Positions 16,856-26,706 of a stretch of DNA of 64,000 nt are shown here, one piece after another. Numbering within the stretch: the first letter of the stretch is position 1; the number at the start of each line of letters is the position of its first letter. Source of the DNA: Collinsella tanakaei YIT 12063 (GTDB taxonomy: Bacteria > Actinomycetota > Coriobacteriia > Coriobacteriales > Coriobacteriaceae). Under the pieces are notes generated by a model. The model made no database searches and was not told the DNA's origin. It saw only the letters and a list, made by a program, of their open reading frames with translations. A program made the position numbers and the translations under genes. The DNA is taken from assembly GCF_000225705.1 (NCBI RefSeq), contig NZ_JH126469.1, forward strand, positions 172,567 to 236,566. Direction: 5' to 3'.

Positions 16856-18208
16856 ATGATGGATAACGGGTTGCTCCTCGCGGTCGCCCTGCTGGCGCTG
16901 GTCGCCGCCGGTGCGAGCTGCGGATGCGTGGTTTTACTGGTTCGCCTTCGCCGCGAGCAGGGGCAGCAGCATCTTCTAGTGCAACGTATGGCCTCGCTTG
17001 AGGCATCGATAGAGAAGGCGTCGACGGGCGTGGGGTCTATCGCGCAATGGGCCGCCGCGGAGGGCGCCGCCGCGCAGCAGCGCTACGAGAGCCTCGCGCG
17101 CGAGTCCGCCCAGATGGGCCTGCGTGTGGACGGTCTTCGTCGTGACACGGCGGATCGGCTGGATAAGAACCGCGACGTGGTCGATGCTCGCTTGGGCGAG
17201 GTCCGCGCCACGGTGGAGCGCCAGCTCGAGGCGATTCGCCAAGACAACGCCACCCAGCTCGACCGCATGCGCCAGACGGTGGATGAAAAACTCTCGCGCA
17301 CGTTGAATGACCGCCTGTCCGCCTCGTTTCGAGAAGTGAGTAAGCAGCTCGAAGCGGTCTATACCGGCTTGGGCGATATGCGCAGCATCGCCGCGGGCGT
17401 GGGCGACCTCAAGCGAGTGCTCTCCAATGTCAAGACGCGCGGTATTTTGGGCGAGGTTCAGCTGGGGGCCATTTTGGCGGATATCCTCACGCCGGAGCAA
17501 TACGCTCAGAATGTGGCGACCAAGCCGGGCAGCGCCGACCGCGTGGAGTTCGCCGTCAAGCTGCCGCAGGAGGGGGCGGAACCCATCTGGCTGCCCATCG
17601 ACTCCAAGTTCCCCGGCGACGCCTACGAGCATCTTCGCGATGCCGTGGAGGCGGGGGATGCCGCCGCCGTGGAGTCCGCGCGCCGCGTGCTCGAGCAGCG
17701 CATCAAGCTTGAGGCCAAGGATATCTCGTCCAAATACTTAAGCGTGCCCGCTACCACCAATTTCGCCATCCTGTTCTTGCCGTTCGAGGGCCTGTATGCA
17801 GAGGTGGTCGATCGCCCCGGCCTTATCGAGACCCTGCAGCGCGACTACCAGGTAAGCGTTGCGGGCCCTTCCACCATGGCGGTTATCCTCAACAGCCTGC
17901 AGATGAGCTACCAGACGTTCGCGTTTCAAAAGCGTGCGGACGAGATCCAGCGCGTGCTCGCCGCGGTCAAGGCGGAGTTCCCCAAGTACCAAGCGGAGCT
18001 GCGCCGCGCCCTTAAGCAGATCGAGACGGCGGGCAAGACCGTTGACGGCATCATCAACACGCGCACCAACGTGATAGAGCGCAAGCTGCGATCGGTGACC
18101 GCGATAGAGGATCAAGATGAGGCGGCGACCCTGCTGGGAATAGAAGAAGACGCCTTTGGCCCCGTTGCGCTTTTGGACCAGGAATCCGCGCGGGGCGAGG
18201 AGCGATGA
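16856..18208 (+). CDS. rmuC: DNA recombination protein RmuC
   Basis: A 450-residue RmuC-family protein. An N-terminal membrane segment (about 4-28) is followed by a coiled coil (about 30-150) and the nuclease-like core (about 180-400) with ILGEVQLG, VEFAVKLP, IDSKFPGDAYE and the SVAGPSTMAVILNSLQM motif. RmuC limits inversions at short inverted repeats; it has a PD-(D/E)xK-type fold. Two ATGs are adjacent at 16856 and 16859 after GAGAGGGG. Endonuclease III starts 47 bases after its stop, so these form a DNA-maintenance unit. Confidence 0.92.
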   Translation: MMDNGLLLAVALLALVAAGASCGCVVLLVRLRREQGQQHLLVQRMASLEASIEKASTGVGSIAQWAAAEGAAAQQRYESLARESAQMGLRVDGLRRDTADRLDKNRDVVDARLGEVRATVERQLEAIRQDNATQLDRMRQTVDEKLSRTLNDRLSASFREVSKQLEAVYTGLGDMRSIAAGVGDLKRVLSNVKTRGILGEVQLGAILADILTPEQYAQNVATKPGSADRVEFAVKLPQEGAEPIWLPIDSKFPGDAYEHLRDAVEAGDAAAVESARRVLEQRIKLEAKDISSKYLSVPATTNFAILFLPFEGLYAEVVDRPGLIETLQRDYQVSVAGPSTMAVILNSLQMSYQTFAFQKRADEIQRVLAAVKAEFPKYQAELRRALKQIETAGKTVDGIINTRTNVIERKLRSVTAIEDQDEAATLLGIEEDAFGPVALLDQESARGEER

Positions 18209-18255
18209 TTGGCGTGGAAGCAGCCGCGATAGAGCGACCGCGATAGGAGGAAGAC

Positions 18256-18924
18256 ATGCCGCGTGAAACCAATGCAGCAAAGCGCGAGCGCGCCATCGAG
18301 ACGTGCCGGCGCCTGAACGAGCGCTACGGTCCCGTCGAGTGCTTTTTGGACCATGCGAGTCCGTTCCGCTTGGTTATCTCCGTTCTGTTGTCCGCCCAGA
18401 CAACGGATGCCCAGGTGAACAAGGTGACGCCTGCACTCTTTGAGCGCTGGCCCACACCTGAGGCCATGGCCGGTGCTACCGCGGCGGAGGTGGCCGAGGT
18501 CATCAAGTCGCTGGGGTTCTACAAAACCAAGGCCAAGCACTGCGTGGAGGCGGCGCAGATGATCGTCGCGGATTACGGCGGCGAGGTGCCGGCGGATATG
18601 AAAGAGCTGGTCAAGCTTCCGGGTGTGGGTCGCAAGACCGCCAACATCGTCCTTAACGTCGCCTTTGGCATCGTGGACGGCATCGCGGTGGACACGCATG
18701 TGAACCGCATCGCCCACCGGCTCAAGCTCTCGCCCAAGACGCATGAGAAAGAGCCGCTTAAGACCGAGCAGGACTTGCTTAAGATCTTGCCGCGCGAGTA
18801 TTGGAACGACGTCAACCATCAGTGGATCATGCTGGGGCGCGAAATCTGCGATGCGCGCAAGCCCCTGTGCGGCGAGTGCCCGCTGGCGGACATCTGCCCC
18901 AGTGCGGGCGCTTTGGCAAAATAG
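18256..18924 (+). CDS. nth: Endonuclease III
   Basis: A 222-residue bifunctional DNA glycosylase/AP lyase for oxidised pyrimidines. The hairpin LPGVGRKTAN carries the catalytic lysine and AVDTHVNRI carries the catalytic aspartate. The C-terminal iron-sulfur loop CDARKPLCGECPLADIC has the C-x6-C-x2-C-x5-C spacing. TAGGAGG lies six bases before the ATG. It contrasts with the second HhH-GPD protein at 2265-3176, which lacks both the aspartate and the cluster. Confidence 0.97.
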   Translation: MPRETNAAKRERAIETCRRLNERYGPVECFLDHASPFRLVISVLLSAQTTDAQVNKVTPALFERWPTPEAMAGATAAEVAEVIKSLGFYKTKAKHCVEAAQMIVADYGGEVPADMKELVKLPGVGRKTANIVLNVAFGIVDGIAVDTHVNRIAHRLKLSPKTHEKEPLKTEQDLLKILPREYWNDVNHQWIMLGREICDARKPLCGECPLADICPSAGALAK

Positions 18925-19135
18925 ATTGGGTTGTGCTATTGAACTTGGCTTTACCATAGGCCGAAGAAAATAGCCGCACCCGCAGGATAGCGGATACGGT
19001 CACTTCTCACGCTGAAAACGTGTATTTGGAGTTGGTCACCCGTGGCCTCGGGTTGCCGTCCGTTCCCTATGGTGGCACGCCGCCTCAATCCGTTTTCGCT
19101 GGGGTAGAATGGACGTAGAAAATTCAAGAGCCCTC

Positions 19136-19165
19136 ACCCGCCCGGCATCGCGTTGGGTGGGTTTT
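19136..19165 (+). terminator. Terminator-like hairpin upstream of mfd
   Basis: ACCCGCCC pairs with GGGTGGGT (one G-U) around an 11-base loop, followed by four T residues. It lies 58 bases before the likely mfd start, so it may end transcription from nth or attenuate mfd. The remaining 18925-19135 holds no gene. Confidence 0.45.
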
Positions 19166-19223
19166 GGTATGGACGCCCGCTGCTGGCATGCGTTTCGGCG
19201 GGCATGTTGAACGGGGAGAGACC

Positions 19224-22200
19224 TTGCTCATCCATCGTATTGCCGCACAGCTGTATACCGCTGAAGGCCCCCAGGTTATCGAGGCGGCGCTCGATCGGGG
19301 CGAGGACGCCACGCTTGCCGTTTCGCAATCCGGGCGAACGCTTATGGTGGCGGCTCAGTTTGCGCGCCGTCCTCGTCCCACGGTTTACATCGTTTCTGGC
19401 GAGGACGCGGCGGACCGCGCCATGCGCTCGCTTGTCGCCTACGTTGGCCTTGAGCATGTCGCGCGTTTTCCGGAGCGCACGGATTACCCCTGGAAAGACA
19501 CCGCGCCCGATGACTCCGTGGTCGCCGCTCGCTGCGCCGCGCTGGGTCGCATCGCCCGCGGCGAGCACTGTATCATGGTGACCTCTGCGCGCGCTCTGCT
19601 GCGCTGCGTGCCGCCGCGCGAGAGCCGGTATTGGGCCTCGACCACGTTTGCGGTGGGGGAGGAGACGCCGTTTGAGGACGTTTCTCGCCGCCTGGTCGGC
19701 ATGGGCTACACCCCTGCCGAGGCCGCAGACATGCCGGGCCTTTTCCATGTGCACGGCGACACCGTCGACATCTACCCCGCTCAGGCGACCGCGCCGGTGC
19801 GCATCGAGTTCTTTGGCGATGAGATCGACCGCATCCGCCGCATGGTGTCTTCCACCGGCCAGACTATCGGTGACGAGGACGCCGTGGAGATCTACCCCGT
19901 GCGCGAGCTCGCGCTTACCGATGAGGCGATCAAGCGCATCTCCGCCGCCCTCTACGTTCCCGCGCAAAACGATACCGAGCTCGCCGCCATGCTCGAGATG
20001 GTACAGCAGCGCATTGTCACGCCGGAACTCGACCGCTTTATGCCCTTGCTATACGAGAGCACCGATAGCCCGCTGGCGCATGTGAGCCACGATGCGCTGG
20101 TGATCCTGTCCGAGCCCCGCTCGCTGTTCGATGACTGCATGCGCGCCTATGAGGACTTGGAGCGCCGTGCCGGCGAGGCGAAGGTTGCCCAGCTGGATGG
20201 CCTGTACGTGCGCCCCCAGCAGCTCGACTTTGGCCGCCAGCAGCGTCTTAACTACGTGTCGCTCATCCGCGCCAGCGGCGCGGTGACCGCGGAGCTCAAG
20301 CTGGAGCAGCCCGCGCTGGCGGGTTCGGACAATCGCTTTATCTCGCGCGTCAATGAGGTTGTCAGCAACCGTTATGCGGTGGTATTCGCCATTCCGGACC
20401 GCGGTGCCCGCGAGTCCATGGAGCTCAGTTTTACGGACGAGAACATTCCCTTTGAAGAGTCGCTGGTAATGGCGGACGAGAACAAGGGCGATATCGAAGA
20501 CGCCGTGCACGTGGAGTTGCCGGCCGTTTCGCGCCGCCGTGCGGACGCCCTCAACGCCCGCGGTCTGGATGAGGGCGCCGCCGGTCCCGTGGTTCCCACC
20601 ATCACCCGCGGACGCGTCACTTTTGTCGACATTCCGCTGCCCGCCGGCACCGTGGTGCCAGAGGCGAACCTCGCGGTCTTTTCGCTGGCAGATCTTAACG
20701 CGCGCATGGATGCCAAGCGCGGACGTGGGCGCGCGCGTCGCCGCGTCGATATCACGGAGGTCACCTTCCCGTTCAAGCCGGGCGACTACGTGGTCCACGC
20801 CACGCACGGTATCGCCCTGTTCTCCGAGATCGTGCGTCAAGAGGTGGGGGGTCGCGAGCGCGATTACTTCTTGCTGGAATACGCTGACGGCGACAAGCTC
20901 TACGTTCCGCTTGAGCAGGTAGACCGCATCACCCGCTACGTGGGGCCGGACGGCGCCAATCCGCGCCTTACCCGCCTTAACACCGCGGATTGGACGCGCG
21001 CTACCAACAAGGCTCGCAAGAGCGCTAAAAAGCTGGCGTTCGACCTGGTCGATCTCTATACCAGGCGCTCGTCCATCACCGGCTACTCATTTGGGCCCGA
21101 TACGCCGGATCAAATCGAGATGGAGGAGAGCTTTCCTTACGAGCCCACGCATGACCAGCTGGACGCCATCGCCGATATCAAGGGCGATATGGAGAGCTCC
21201 AAGCCCATGGATCGCCTGCTCTGCGGCGACGTGGGCTTTGGAAAGACGGAGGTGGCCCTGCGCGCCGCGTTCAAATGCGTGGACGGCGGGCGCCAGGTTA
21301 TGGTGCTGTGCCCCACCACCATTCTCGCCCAGCAGCACTACGAGACGTTCTTCGAGCGTTTCGCTCCGTTTGGAGTCGAGGTCGAGGTGCTCAGCCGTTT
21401 CCGCACCGCCGCGCAGCAGCGCCGCGCGCTGGCGGCGTTCGCGGAGGGCAAGGTGGACGTGCTGGTGGGTACGCATCGCTTGCTTTCCGCCGACGTCAAC
21501 CCCAACAACCTGGGCTTGGTGATCATCGACGAGGAACAGCGCTTTGGCGTGCAGCATAAAGAGCAGCTCAAGAACCTGCGCGAGCAGATCGACGTGCTCA
21601 CGCTTTCGGCAACGCCTATTCCGCGCACCATGCAGATGGCTATTTCGGGCGTGCGCGATATGAGCCTCATCACCACGCCGCCAACGGGCAGGCGCCCGGT
21701 TATCGTCCACGTGGGCGAGTACGATCCGGACGTGGTTTCGGCGGCGATTCGCCTGGAGCTCGACCGCGGCGGCCAGGTCTACTACGTATCGAACCGCGTG
21801 AAGACCATCGATGATGCGGTGGAGCGCGTGCACGAGGTGGTGCCCGAGGCGCGCGTGGGCGTGGCACACGGCAAAATGAGCCCGCGCGAGGTGGAGGACG
21901 TCATGGTCCAGTTCGCCACGGGCAAGATCGACGTGCTGGTGGCGACCACCATCATCGAGAGCGGCATCGACAACCCGCACTCCAACACGCTGATTATCGA
22001 GGACTCGCAGCGCTTGGGCTTAGCGCAGCTCTACCAGCTCAAGGGTCGTGTGGGGCGCTCTGCCACGCAGGCCTACGCGTATTTCATGTTCCCGGGCGAG
22101 CTGCCACTTACCGAAGAGGCGACCGAGCGCCTGATGGCGCTTTCCGAGTTCCAAGACCTGGGCAGCGGCATGCGCATCGCCATGCGCGACCTGGAGATCC

Positions 22201-22817
22201 GCGGCGCGGGCTCGCTTGTGGGCGCCGAACAGCATGGCAACCTATCCAGCGTTGGCTTTGACCTGTTCACGCAGATGCTGGGCCAGGCCGTGGCGGAGGC
22301 GCGCGGTGAGAGCGGTGCGGACGTGGAGGAATCCGGCGTCACCATCAACCTGCCGGCGGACTTCTTCTTAAGCGAGGAGTACCTGCCTGCGGTGGACCAG
22401 CGCGTGCTGGTGTATCGAAGGCTCGCGGCGGCGGATGACCTTGCCAGCGTGGACGCCGTGCAAGAGGATTGCGAGAATTCCCATGGCGAACTGCCTCGGG
22501 CGGCGGCGAACCTCTTTGACCGTGCGCGCATCCGTATCCGCGCGGAGCGCTTGGGGCTGGAGAGCATCTCGCTTACGCAGGGCCGTTTGGTGTTCCAGGG
22601 GGTGGACGTGCCCAAGAACGTGGCCTTTGATCTAAAGAGCATGCTGGGCGCCATCAACTATCCCAAGAGCCGCAAGCTCACGGTGCCCTACCGTGCCGGC
22701 GCGGGCGCCGGTTCTGGCGTTGGACGAGGAATCGATGCGAGCGATGAGAGCATGAGCCCCGTGCAGGCGGCATTGGGTATCTTGCTGCGTCTGGGAGCTT
22801 CGGGCGACGACGACTAG
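19224..22817 (+). CDS. mfd: Transcription-repair coupling factor Mfd
   Basis: A protein of about 1197 residues. It has the UvrB-homology N-terminal region, an RNA-polymerase-interacting domain beginning near FKPGDYVVHATHGIA, RecG-like motor motifs (Walker A in GDVGFGKTEV, then DEEQRFG and LSATPIPRTM), and the C-terminal TRCF domain from about residue 990. Mfd removes stalled RNA polymerase and recruits UvrA. TTG at 19224 is chosen as start because GGGGAGAG lies three bases before it; an ATG at 19188 is in frame but lacks a ribosome binding site. A Gly/Ser tail near the end is slightly unusual. Confidence 0.95.
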   Translation: MLIHRIAAQLYTAEGPQVIEAALDRGEDATLAVSQSGRTLMVAAQFARRPRPTVYIVSGEDAADRAMRSLVAYVGLEHVARFPERTDYPWKDTAPDDSVVAARCAALGRIARGEHCIMVTSARALLRCVPPRESRYWASTTFAVGEETPFEDVSRRLVGMGYTPAEAADMPGLFHVHGDTVDIYPAQATAPVRIEFFGDEIDRIRRMVSSTGQTIGDEDAVEIYPVRELALTDEAIKRISAALYVPAQNDTELAAMLEMVQQRIVTPELDRFMPLLYESTDSPLAHVSHDALVILSEPRSLFDDCMRAYEDLERRAGEAKVAQLDGLYVRPQQLDFGRQQRLNYVSLIRASGAVTAELKLEQPALAGSDNRFISRVNEVVSNRYAVVFAIPDRGARESMELSFTDENIPFEESLVMADENKGDIEDAVHVELPAVSRRRADALNARGLDEGAAGPVVPTITRGRVTFVDIPLPAGTVVPEANLAVFSLADLNARMDAKRGRGRARRRVDITEVTFPFKPGDYVVHATHGIALFSEIVRQEVGGRERDYFLLEYADGDKLYVPLEQVDRITRYVGPDGANPRLTRLNTADWTRATNKARKSAKKLAFDLVDLYTRRSSITGYSFGPDTPDQIEMEESFPYEPTHDQLDAIADIKGDMESSKPMDRLLCGDVGFGKTEVALRAAFKCVDGGRQVMVLCPTTILAQQHYETFFERFAPFGVEVEVLSRFRTAAQQRRALAAFAEGKVDVLVGTHRLLSADVNPNNLGLVIIDEEQRFGVQHKEQLKNLREQIDVLTLSATPIPRTMQMAISGVRDMSLITTPPTGRRPVIVHVGEYDPDVVSAAIRLELDRGGQVYYVSNRVKTIDDAVERVHEVVPEARVGVAHGKMSPREVEDVMVQFATGKIDVLVATTIIESGIDNPHSNTLIIEDSQRLGLAQLYQLKGRVGRSATQAYAYFMFPGELPLTEEATERLMALSEFQDLGSGMRIAMRDLEIRGAGSLVGAEQHGNLSSVGFDLFTQMLGQAVAEARGESGADVEESGVTINLPADFFLSEEYLPAVDQRVLVYRRLAAADDLASVDAVQEDCENSHGELPRAAANLFDRARIRIRAERLGLESISLTQGRLVFQGVDVPKNVAFDLKSMLGAINYPKSRKLTVPYRAGAGAGSGVGRGIDASDESMSPVQAALGILLRLGASGDDD

Positions 22818-22840
22818 CGTGCGGCGCTGCAGCCCTGTCG

Positions 22841-22915
22841 CGACCGGAGGCTATCCCCCGCGGTGTGTTCGGCGCGGTGGCGCCTCAGAACACCGCGGGG
22901 GATAGCCTCCGGTCG
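22841..22915. repeat. Long perfect inverted repeat between convergent genes
   Basis: A 26-bp perfect inverted repeat (22841-22866 with 22890-22915) with a 23-base loop that contains a second stem, GGCGC/GCGCC (22871-22875 with 22880-22884). It starts 24 bases after the mfd stop and faces a minus-strand gene. There is no T tract, so it is much longer than a standard terminator. A function as bidirectional transcription barrier is inferred. Confidence 0.8.
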
Positions 22916-22957
22916 GGGGCAGGGAGTCTCGCCGCACCTGAAGGCACATTGAGAAAG

Positions 22958-22984
22958 AAAGGGAGACCGTTTTGGCCTCCCTTT
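22958..22984. terminator. Bidirectional terminator between mfd and small membrane gene
   Basis: AAAGGGAG pairs with CTCCCTTT around an 11-base loop. On the minus strand a T-rich run (TTTCTTTC) follows, and on the plus strand TCATTTTG, so it can serve both genes. Confidence 0.75.
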
Positions 22985-23018
22985 CATTTTGTGCGACTTG
23001 TTGTTGGTGGTGCCGGTG

Positions 23019-23189
23019 CTAGTCCCAGAAACCGTCCTCGTCCTCTTTCTTAGGACCGCGGTCGACGTAGAGCTTGTGGGTGCGCTTCTCCATCACGAAT
23101 GCGATGAGGCCAAACAGCGCTACACCGCCGACGAAAAGCACGGCCAAACCCGCGCGGGTGCCGAACAAAAAGGAAAAAATCGCGTCCAT
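23019..23189 (-). CDS. Small single-pass membrane protein, 56 residues
   Basis: A short protein beginning MDAIFSFLFGTRAG with one membrane segment (about residues 14-33), then a charged tail with KRTHKLYVDRG and an acidic end. AAGG lies eight bases before the ATG at 23189. It is transcribed divergently from serS and ends near a terminator, which supports a real gene. Positively charged residues follow the helix, so the tail is probably cytosolic. I do not recognise a family with certainty. Confidence 0.7.
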   Translation of the reverse strand: MDAIFSFLFGTRAGLAVLFVGGVALFGLIAFVMEKRTHKLYVDRGPKKEDEDGFWD

Positions 23190-23307
23190 ATGATGCCTTC
23201 TCGCCTTCTCACTTAAGGAAAAACTCTCACAAGTATATACTGGCGAGAGCAACACCATAATGCCAACCTTAATTGCACATCAGCTACGTGTGCGAACCGG
23301 AGGAACC

Positions 23308-24600
23308 ATGCTCGATATCAAGTTTGTTCGCGAGAACCCCGACGCCCTCGATGAGGCCATGGCGAACCGCCAGGGATCCTGGGACCGCGAGAAGTTCTTT
23401 GAGCTCGATGGCGAGCGCCGTGCCGTCATCACCGAGGTCGAGGAGCTTCAGGCGCAGCGCAACGCCGAGTCTAAGAAGATCGGCATGCTCATGAAGGAGG
23501 GCAAGCGCGAGGAGGCCGAGGCAGCCAAGGAGGCCGTCCGTCTGGTCAACGAGAAGATCGAGGGCCTGGCTGCTCGACGCAGCGAGCTTGAGGACGCCCA
23601 GTACGACTTCATGGCGCGTATCCCCAACATGCCCTGCGAGGCTACTCCCGTAGGCGTGGACGAGAACGAGAACCCCGAGGTTCGTCGCTGGGGCACCCCG
23701 CGTGACTTTGCAGCTGAGGGCTTTGAGGCCAAGGCTCACTGGGACCTTGGTACCGACCTGGGCATTCTGGACTTTGAGCGCGGTGCCAAGCTCTCCGGTG
23801 GCCGTTTCACCGTTCTTTCCGGCGATGGCGCGACGCTCGATCGCGCTCTTGAGAATTTTTTCCTCAACACCCACCTGGCCCGCGGCTTCAAGGAGTTCAT
23901 CCCGCCCGTGGTTGTGAACCGCGAAATCATGTTCGGTACCGGCCAGCTGCCCAAGTTCGAGGACGATGCCTACCACACCGGCGAGGACCAGTTCCTGATT
24001 CCCACCGCCGAGGTCGCGCTCACCAACCTGCATGCCGGCGAGACGCTTGATGCCTCGCAGCTGCCGCTTCGCTATACCGCCGGCACCCCGTGCTTCCGCG
24101 AGGAAGCCGGTTCCGCCGGCCGCGATACCCGCGGTATCATTCGCCAGCACCAGTTCACCAAGGTCGAGATGGTCAAGTTTGCCCGTCCCGAGGAGTCCGA
24201 CGACGAGCTTGAGAGCATGGTGGCAGAGGCCGAGTACATTCTGCAGCAGCTTGGTCTGCCGTATCGTGTGATCAGCCTATGCACCGGCGACTTGGGCTTC
24301 TCTGCGCGCCAGACCTATGACATCGAGGTGTGGCTCCCCAGCTACAACGCCTACAAGGAGATCTCGTCCTGCTCCAACTGCGGTGACTTCCAGGCTCGCC
24401 GTGCCAACATCAAGTACCGCGATCCGGAGAACTTCAAGGGCGCCCGCTTTGTCCACACGCTCAACGGCTCCGGCCTGCCCACCGGCCGCACCATGGCAGC
24501 CATCATGGAGAACTACCAGAACGCCGATGGCACCATCACCGTTCCCGAGGTGCTCCGTCCCTACATGGGCGGGCGCGAGCACATCGAGATCCAGGAGTAA
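23308..24600 (+). CDS. serS: Seryl-tRNA synthetase
   Basis: A 430-residue class II synthetase. An N-terminal antiparallel coiled coil (about 30-100) that grips the tRNA-Ser long arm is followed by the catalytic core: motif 2 around [20 protein letters not shown] and motif 3 at [19 protein letters not shown]. It charges tRNA-Ser in the cytosol; a tRNA-Ser(GCT) gene lies at 34577-34667. The ATG at 23308 follows GGAGG (23299-23303). A terminator follows at 24637. Confidence 0.98.
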   Translation: MLDIKFVRENPDALDEAMANRQGSWDREKFFELDGERRAVITEVEELQAQRNAESKKIGMLMKEGKREEAEAAKEAVRLVNEKIEGLAARRSELEDAQYDFMARIPNMPCEATPVGVDENENPEVRRWGTPRDFAAEGFEAKAHWDLGTDLGILDFERGAKLSGGRFTVLSGDGATLDRALENFFLNTHLARGFKEFIPPVVVNREIMFGTGQLPKFEDDAYHTGEDQFLIPTAEVALTNLHAGETLDASQLPLRYTAGTPCFREEAGSAGRDTRGIIRQHQFTKVEMVKFARPEESDDELESMVAEAEYILQQLGLPYRVISLCTGDLGFSARQTYDIEVWLPSYNAYKEISSCSNCGDFQARRANIKYRDPENFKGARFVHTLNGSGLPTGRTMAAIMENYQNADGTITVPEVLRPYMGGREHIEIQE

Positions 24601-24636
24601 GCCGTCCGGGCCTCGCATCGTCTTCCTCTCATTCGC

Positions 24637-24665
24637 AAGGACCTCCGCAAGGGGGTCCTTTTTTC
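24637..24665 (+). terminator. Intrinsic terminator after serS
   Basis: AAGGACC pairs with GGTCCTT around a short loop, followed by six T residues. Confidence 0.88.
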
Positions 24666-24750
24666 ATGCCTCTCGCCCGTTTCATCCCTGCTCCCGAGCG
24701 GTCGATGGCGTTCCGCGAACGGCTCCTTGCCAGGCAATTGCTGTCACAAG

Positions 24751-24767
24751 ATGAAACAGTGTTTCAT
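24751..24767. promoter_or_regulatory. Palindromic operator upstream of murR
   Basis: ATGAAAC and GTTTCAT form a perfect 7-bp dyad around a 3-base centre, 69 bases before the murR start, in an AT-rich promoter region. RpiR-family regulators often bind GAAA/TTTC-type palindromes. MurR autoregulation of the whole operon is the likely meaning; binding not shown. Confidence 0.65.
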
Positions 24768-24835
24768 ATATTTGCTAGCTTAATGACAGAGTTGAATCAA
24801 AAGTGTCTAATGTCGGCAGGATGAAGGGACGGATG

Positions 24836-25693
24836 ATGAGCGCTAAAGGCCTGTTCATACGGATAAAGGACTATCGGTCCCGTGCCAGCGCGGCGGAGAA
24901 GAACATCATCTCTTTCGTGTGGGACAACATGGGCGCCGTCACATCGATGAATGTCCGCGATCTCGCGGAAGCGTCGTTCACCTCGTCATCGACCATCATC
25001 CGCTTGTGCAAGAAGCTCGGTTTCAAGGGCTATAGGGAGTTTCAGCGAGAGCTGCTTTACGAGCTGGCCGCTAGCGATGCGCGAGACGAGGTGGTGCTCG
25101 AGGACATCGCGAAAGAAGACGGGCTCGAGCAGGTTGTGAGGAAGGTGATGCGAAGCGACATCAGCTCGCTGGAGGCGACGGCCAGACTTGTTTCCTTGGA
25201 TGTTCTCGAGGTCTGTGCGGCGCGCGTGCTTTCTGCCAGGACTATCAACCTGTTTGGGATAGGGCAGTCCCAGCTTGTCTGCCGTGACTTCGAAGCGAAG
25301 CTCATGCGCATCAACAAGCAATGCCATGCGTACGGCGATTGGCATAACCAGCTGTTGAGCGCGAAGAATATGAGCGAGCGCGATTTGGCGGTTGCCATCA
25401 GCTATTCGGGCATGACCAGGGAGACGGTGGAGTGCGCTCGCGCCGCGCGCGAGACGGGTGCCTGCGTCATCGCGATGACAAGGGCCCAGCTCGATTCGCC
25501 GCTGGCTCGGCAGGCTGATTACGTTCTGAACGTTTCAGCGAGCGAGCCGTTGCTCAGAAGCGGCACCATGGCGTCGCGGATGTCCCAGCTCGTCGTGATA
25601 GACATGCTGTACGCCGCATGCGTCACCGAGGACTTCGAGCGATGCTCGGCAATCATCAAGCACAACATCATCAGCAAGGAGCCCCAGGTTTAG
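24836..25693 (+). CDS. murR: MurR/RpiR-family transcriptional regulator
   Basis: A 285-residue regulator: an N-terminal helix-turn-helix domain (about 1-77; NVRDLAEASFTSSSTIIRLC) and a C-terminal SIS sugar-phosphate domain (about 120-260; INLFGIGQSQLVCRDFEAK, AISYSGMTRETVECA). The following genes point to N-acetylmuramic acid 6-phosphate as effector. ATG at 24836 is six bases after AAGGGA; 24833 is also an ATG. It heads a four-gene operon with gaps of 44, 75 and 92 bases. A dyad operator lies upstream. Confidence 0.88.
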   Translation: MSAKGLFIRIKDYRSRASAAEKNIISFVWDNMGAVTSMNVRDLAEASFTSSSTIIRLCKKLGFKGYREFQRELLYELAASDARDEVVLEDIAKEDGLEQVVRKVMRSDISSLEATARLVSLDVLEVCAARVLSARTINLFGIGQSQLVCRDFEAKLMRINKQCHAYGDWHNQLLSAKNMSERDLAVAISYSGMTRETVECARAARETGACVIAMTRAQLDSPLARQADYVLNVSASEPLLRSGTMASRMSQLVVIDMLYAACVTEDFERCSAIIKHNIISKEPQV

Positions 25694-25737
25694 GGGCTTG
25701 GAAAAACGAATGGATCTAGGAGAAGGGAAGGGAAAGC

Positions 25738-26631
25738 GTGATAGATCTGACGAAGCTGTCGACCGAGGCTCGCAACGAGCGCACCTGGGCACTCGATAGC
25801 ATGACCTCTTTGCAGATAGCTACGGCTATGAACGAGGAGGACGGTCGCGTAATCGAGGCGGTTCGTTTGGTGCTGCCCAAGATTGCGGAGGCGATCGACT
25901 GGGCGACGGACGCTCTGGAGTCCGGCGCGCGGATCATCTATATGGGCGCCGGGACCAGCGGAAGGCTGGGGGTGCTCGACGCCGTCGAGTGCCCGCCCAC
26001 CTTTGGCGTCGATCCCTCTCGCGTGGTAGGGTTGATCGCCGGCGGCGAAGGGGCGTTTGTCAAAGCGGTCGAGGGCGCTGAGGACAGCATGGAGCTCGGT
26101 GAGGGCGATCTCTCGGGGCTCGACGTGTCCAAGGACGACATCGTGATCGGTCTTGCCGCAAGCGGGCGCACCCCATACGTTATCGGAGGGCTCAGATACG
26201 CGCGGTCCGTAGGGTGCAAGACGGTCGCTATTGCGTGTAACGCCGATTCGGCGATAGGGCGCGAGGCGGACTTGGCGATCGAGCCCGTGCCGGGACCGGA
26301 GGTTTTGACCGGCTCCACGCGCCTTAAAGCGGGAACCGCCCAGAAGCTCGTCTTGAACATGATTTCCACCGGGAGCATGGTCCGCGTCGGGAAGGCCTAC
26401 CAAAATCTCATGGTCGATGTGCAAGCGACAAACGAGAAGCTGGTCGCCCGTTCCCGCAACATCGTGGCCGAGGCGTGCGGTTGCACGGTGGAGCAGGCGA
26501 TGGAGGCGCTCGATCGAGCGGGAGGGCACGTAAAGACCGCTATCGTCTCAATCTTGCTGGATTGCGATGTCGATACCGCTCGCGCTCGCCTCGAGGAGTC
26601 TCGAGGACACGTTCGGGACGCCATCTCGTAG
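25738..26631 (+). CDS. murQ: N-acetylmuramic acid 6-phosphate etherase
   Basis: A 297-residue SIS-fold lyase that cleaves the lactyl ether of MurNAc-6-phosphate to GlcNAc-6-phosphate and D-lactate. Family motifs are [32 protein letters not shown] and [11 protein letters not shown], then [13 protein letters not shown]. The C-terminal UBA-like helices are present. The GTG at 25738 follows AAGGGAA and gives the standard length. It sits between its regulator and the PTS permease. Confidence 0.96.
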   Translation: MIDLTKLSTEARNERTWALDSMTSLQIATAMNEEDGRVIEAVRLVLPKIAEAIDWATDALESGARIIYMGAGTSGRLGVLDAVECPPTFGVDPSRVVGLIAGGEGAFVKAVEGAEDSMELGEGDLSGLDVSKDDIVIGLAASGRTPYVIGGLRYARSVGCKTVAIACNADSAIGREADLAIEPVPGPEVLTGSTRLKAGTAQKLVLNMISTGSMVRVGKAYQNLMVDVQATNEKLVARSRNIVAEACGCTVEQAMEALDRAGGHVKTAIVSILLDCDVDTARARLEESRGHVRDAIS

Positions 26632-26706
26632 AGGGGCGTTGCGGAAGCCGGCTCCAAAGCGGGTCGGGACATGATGACTGTTCAATTTGATCGAGGAGGT
26701 TCGAAG

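Noticed and set aside
24803..24835. GTG start giving murR 11 extra residues
   Set aside because: No ribosome binding site; AAGGGA at 24824-24829 fits the ATG at 24836.
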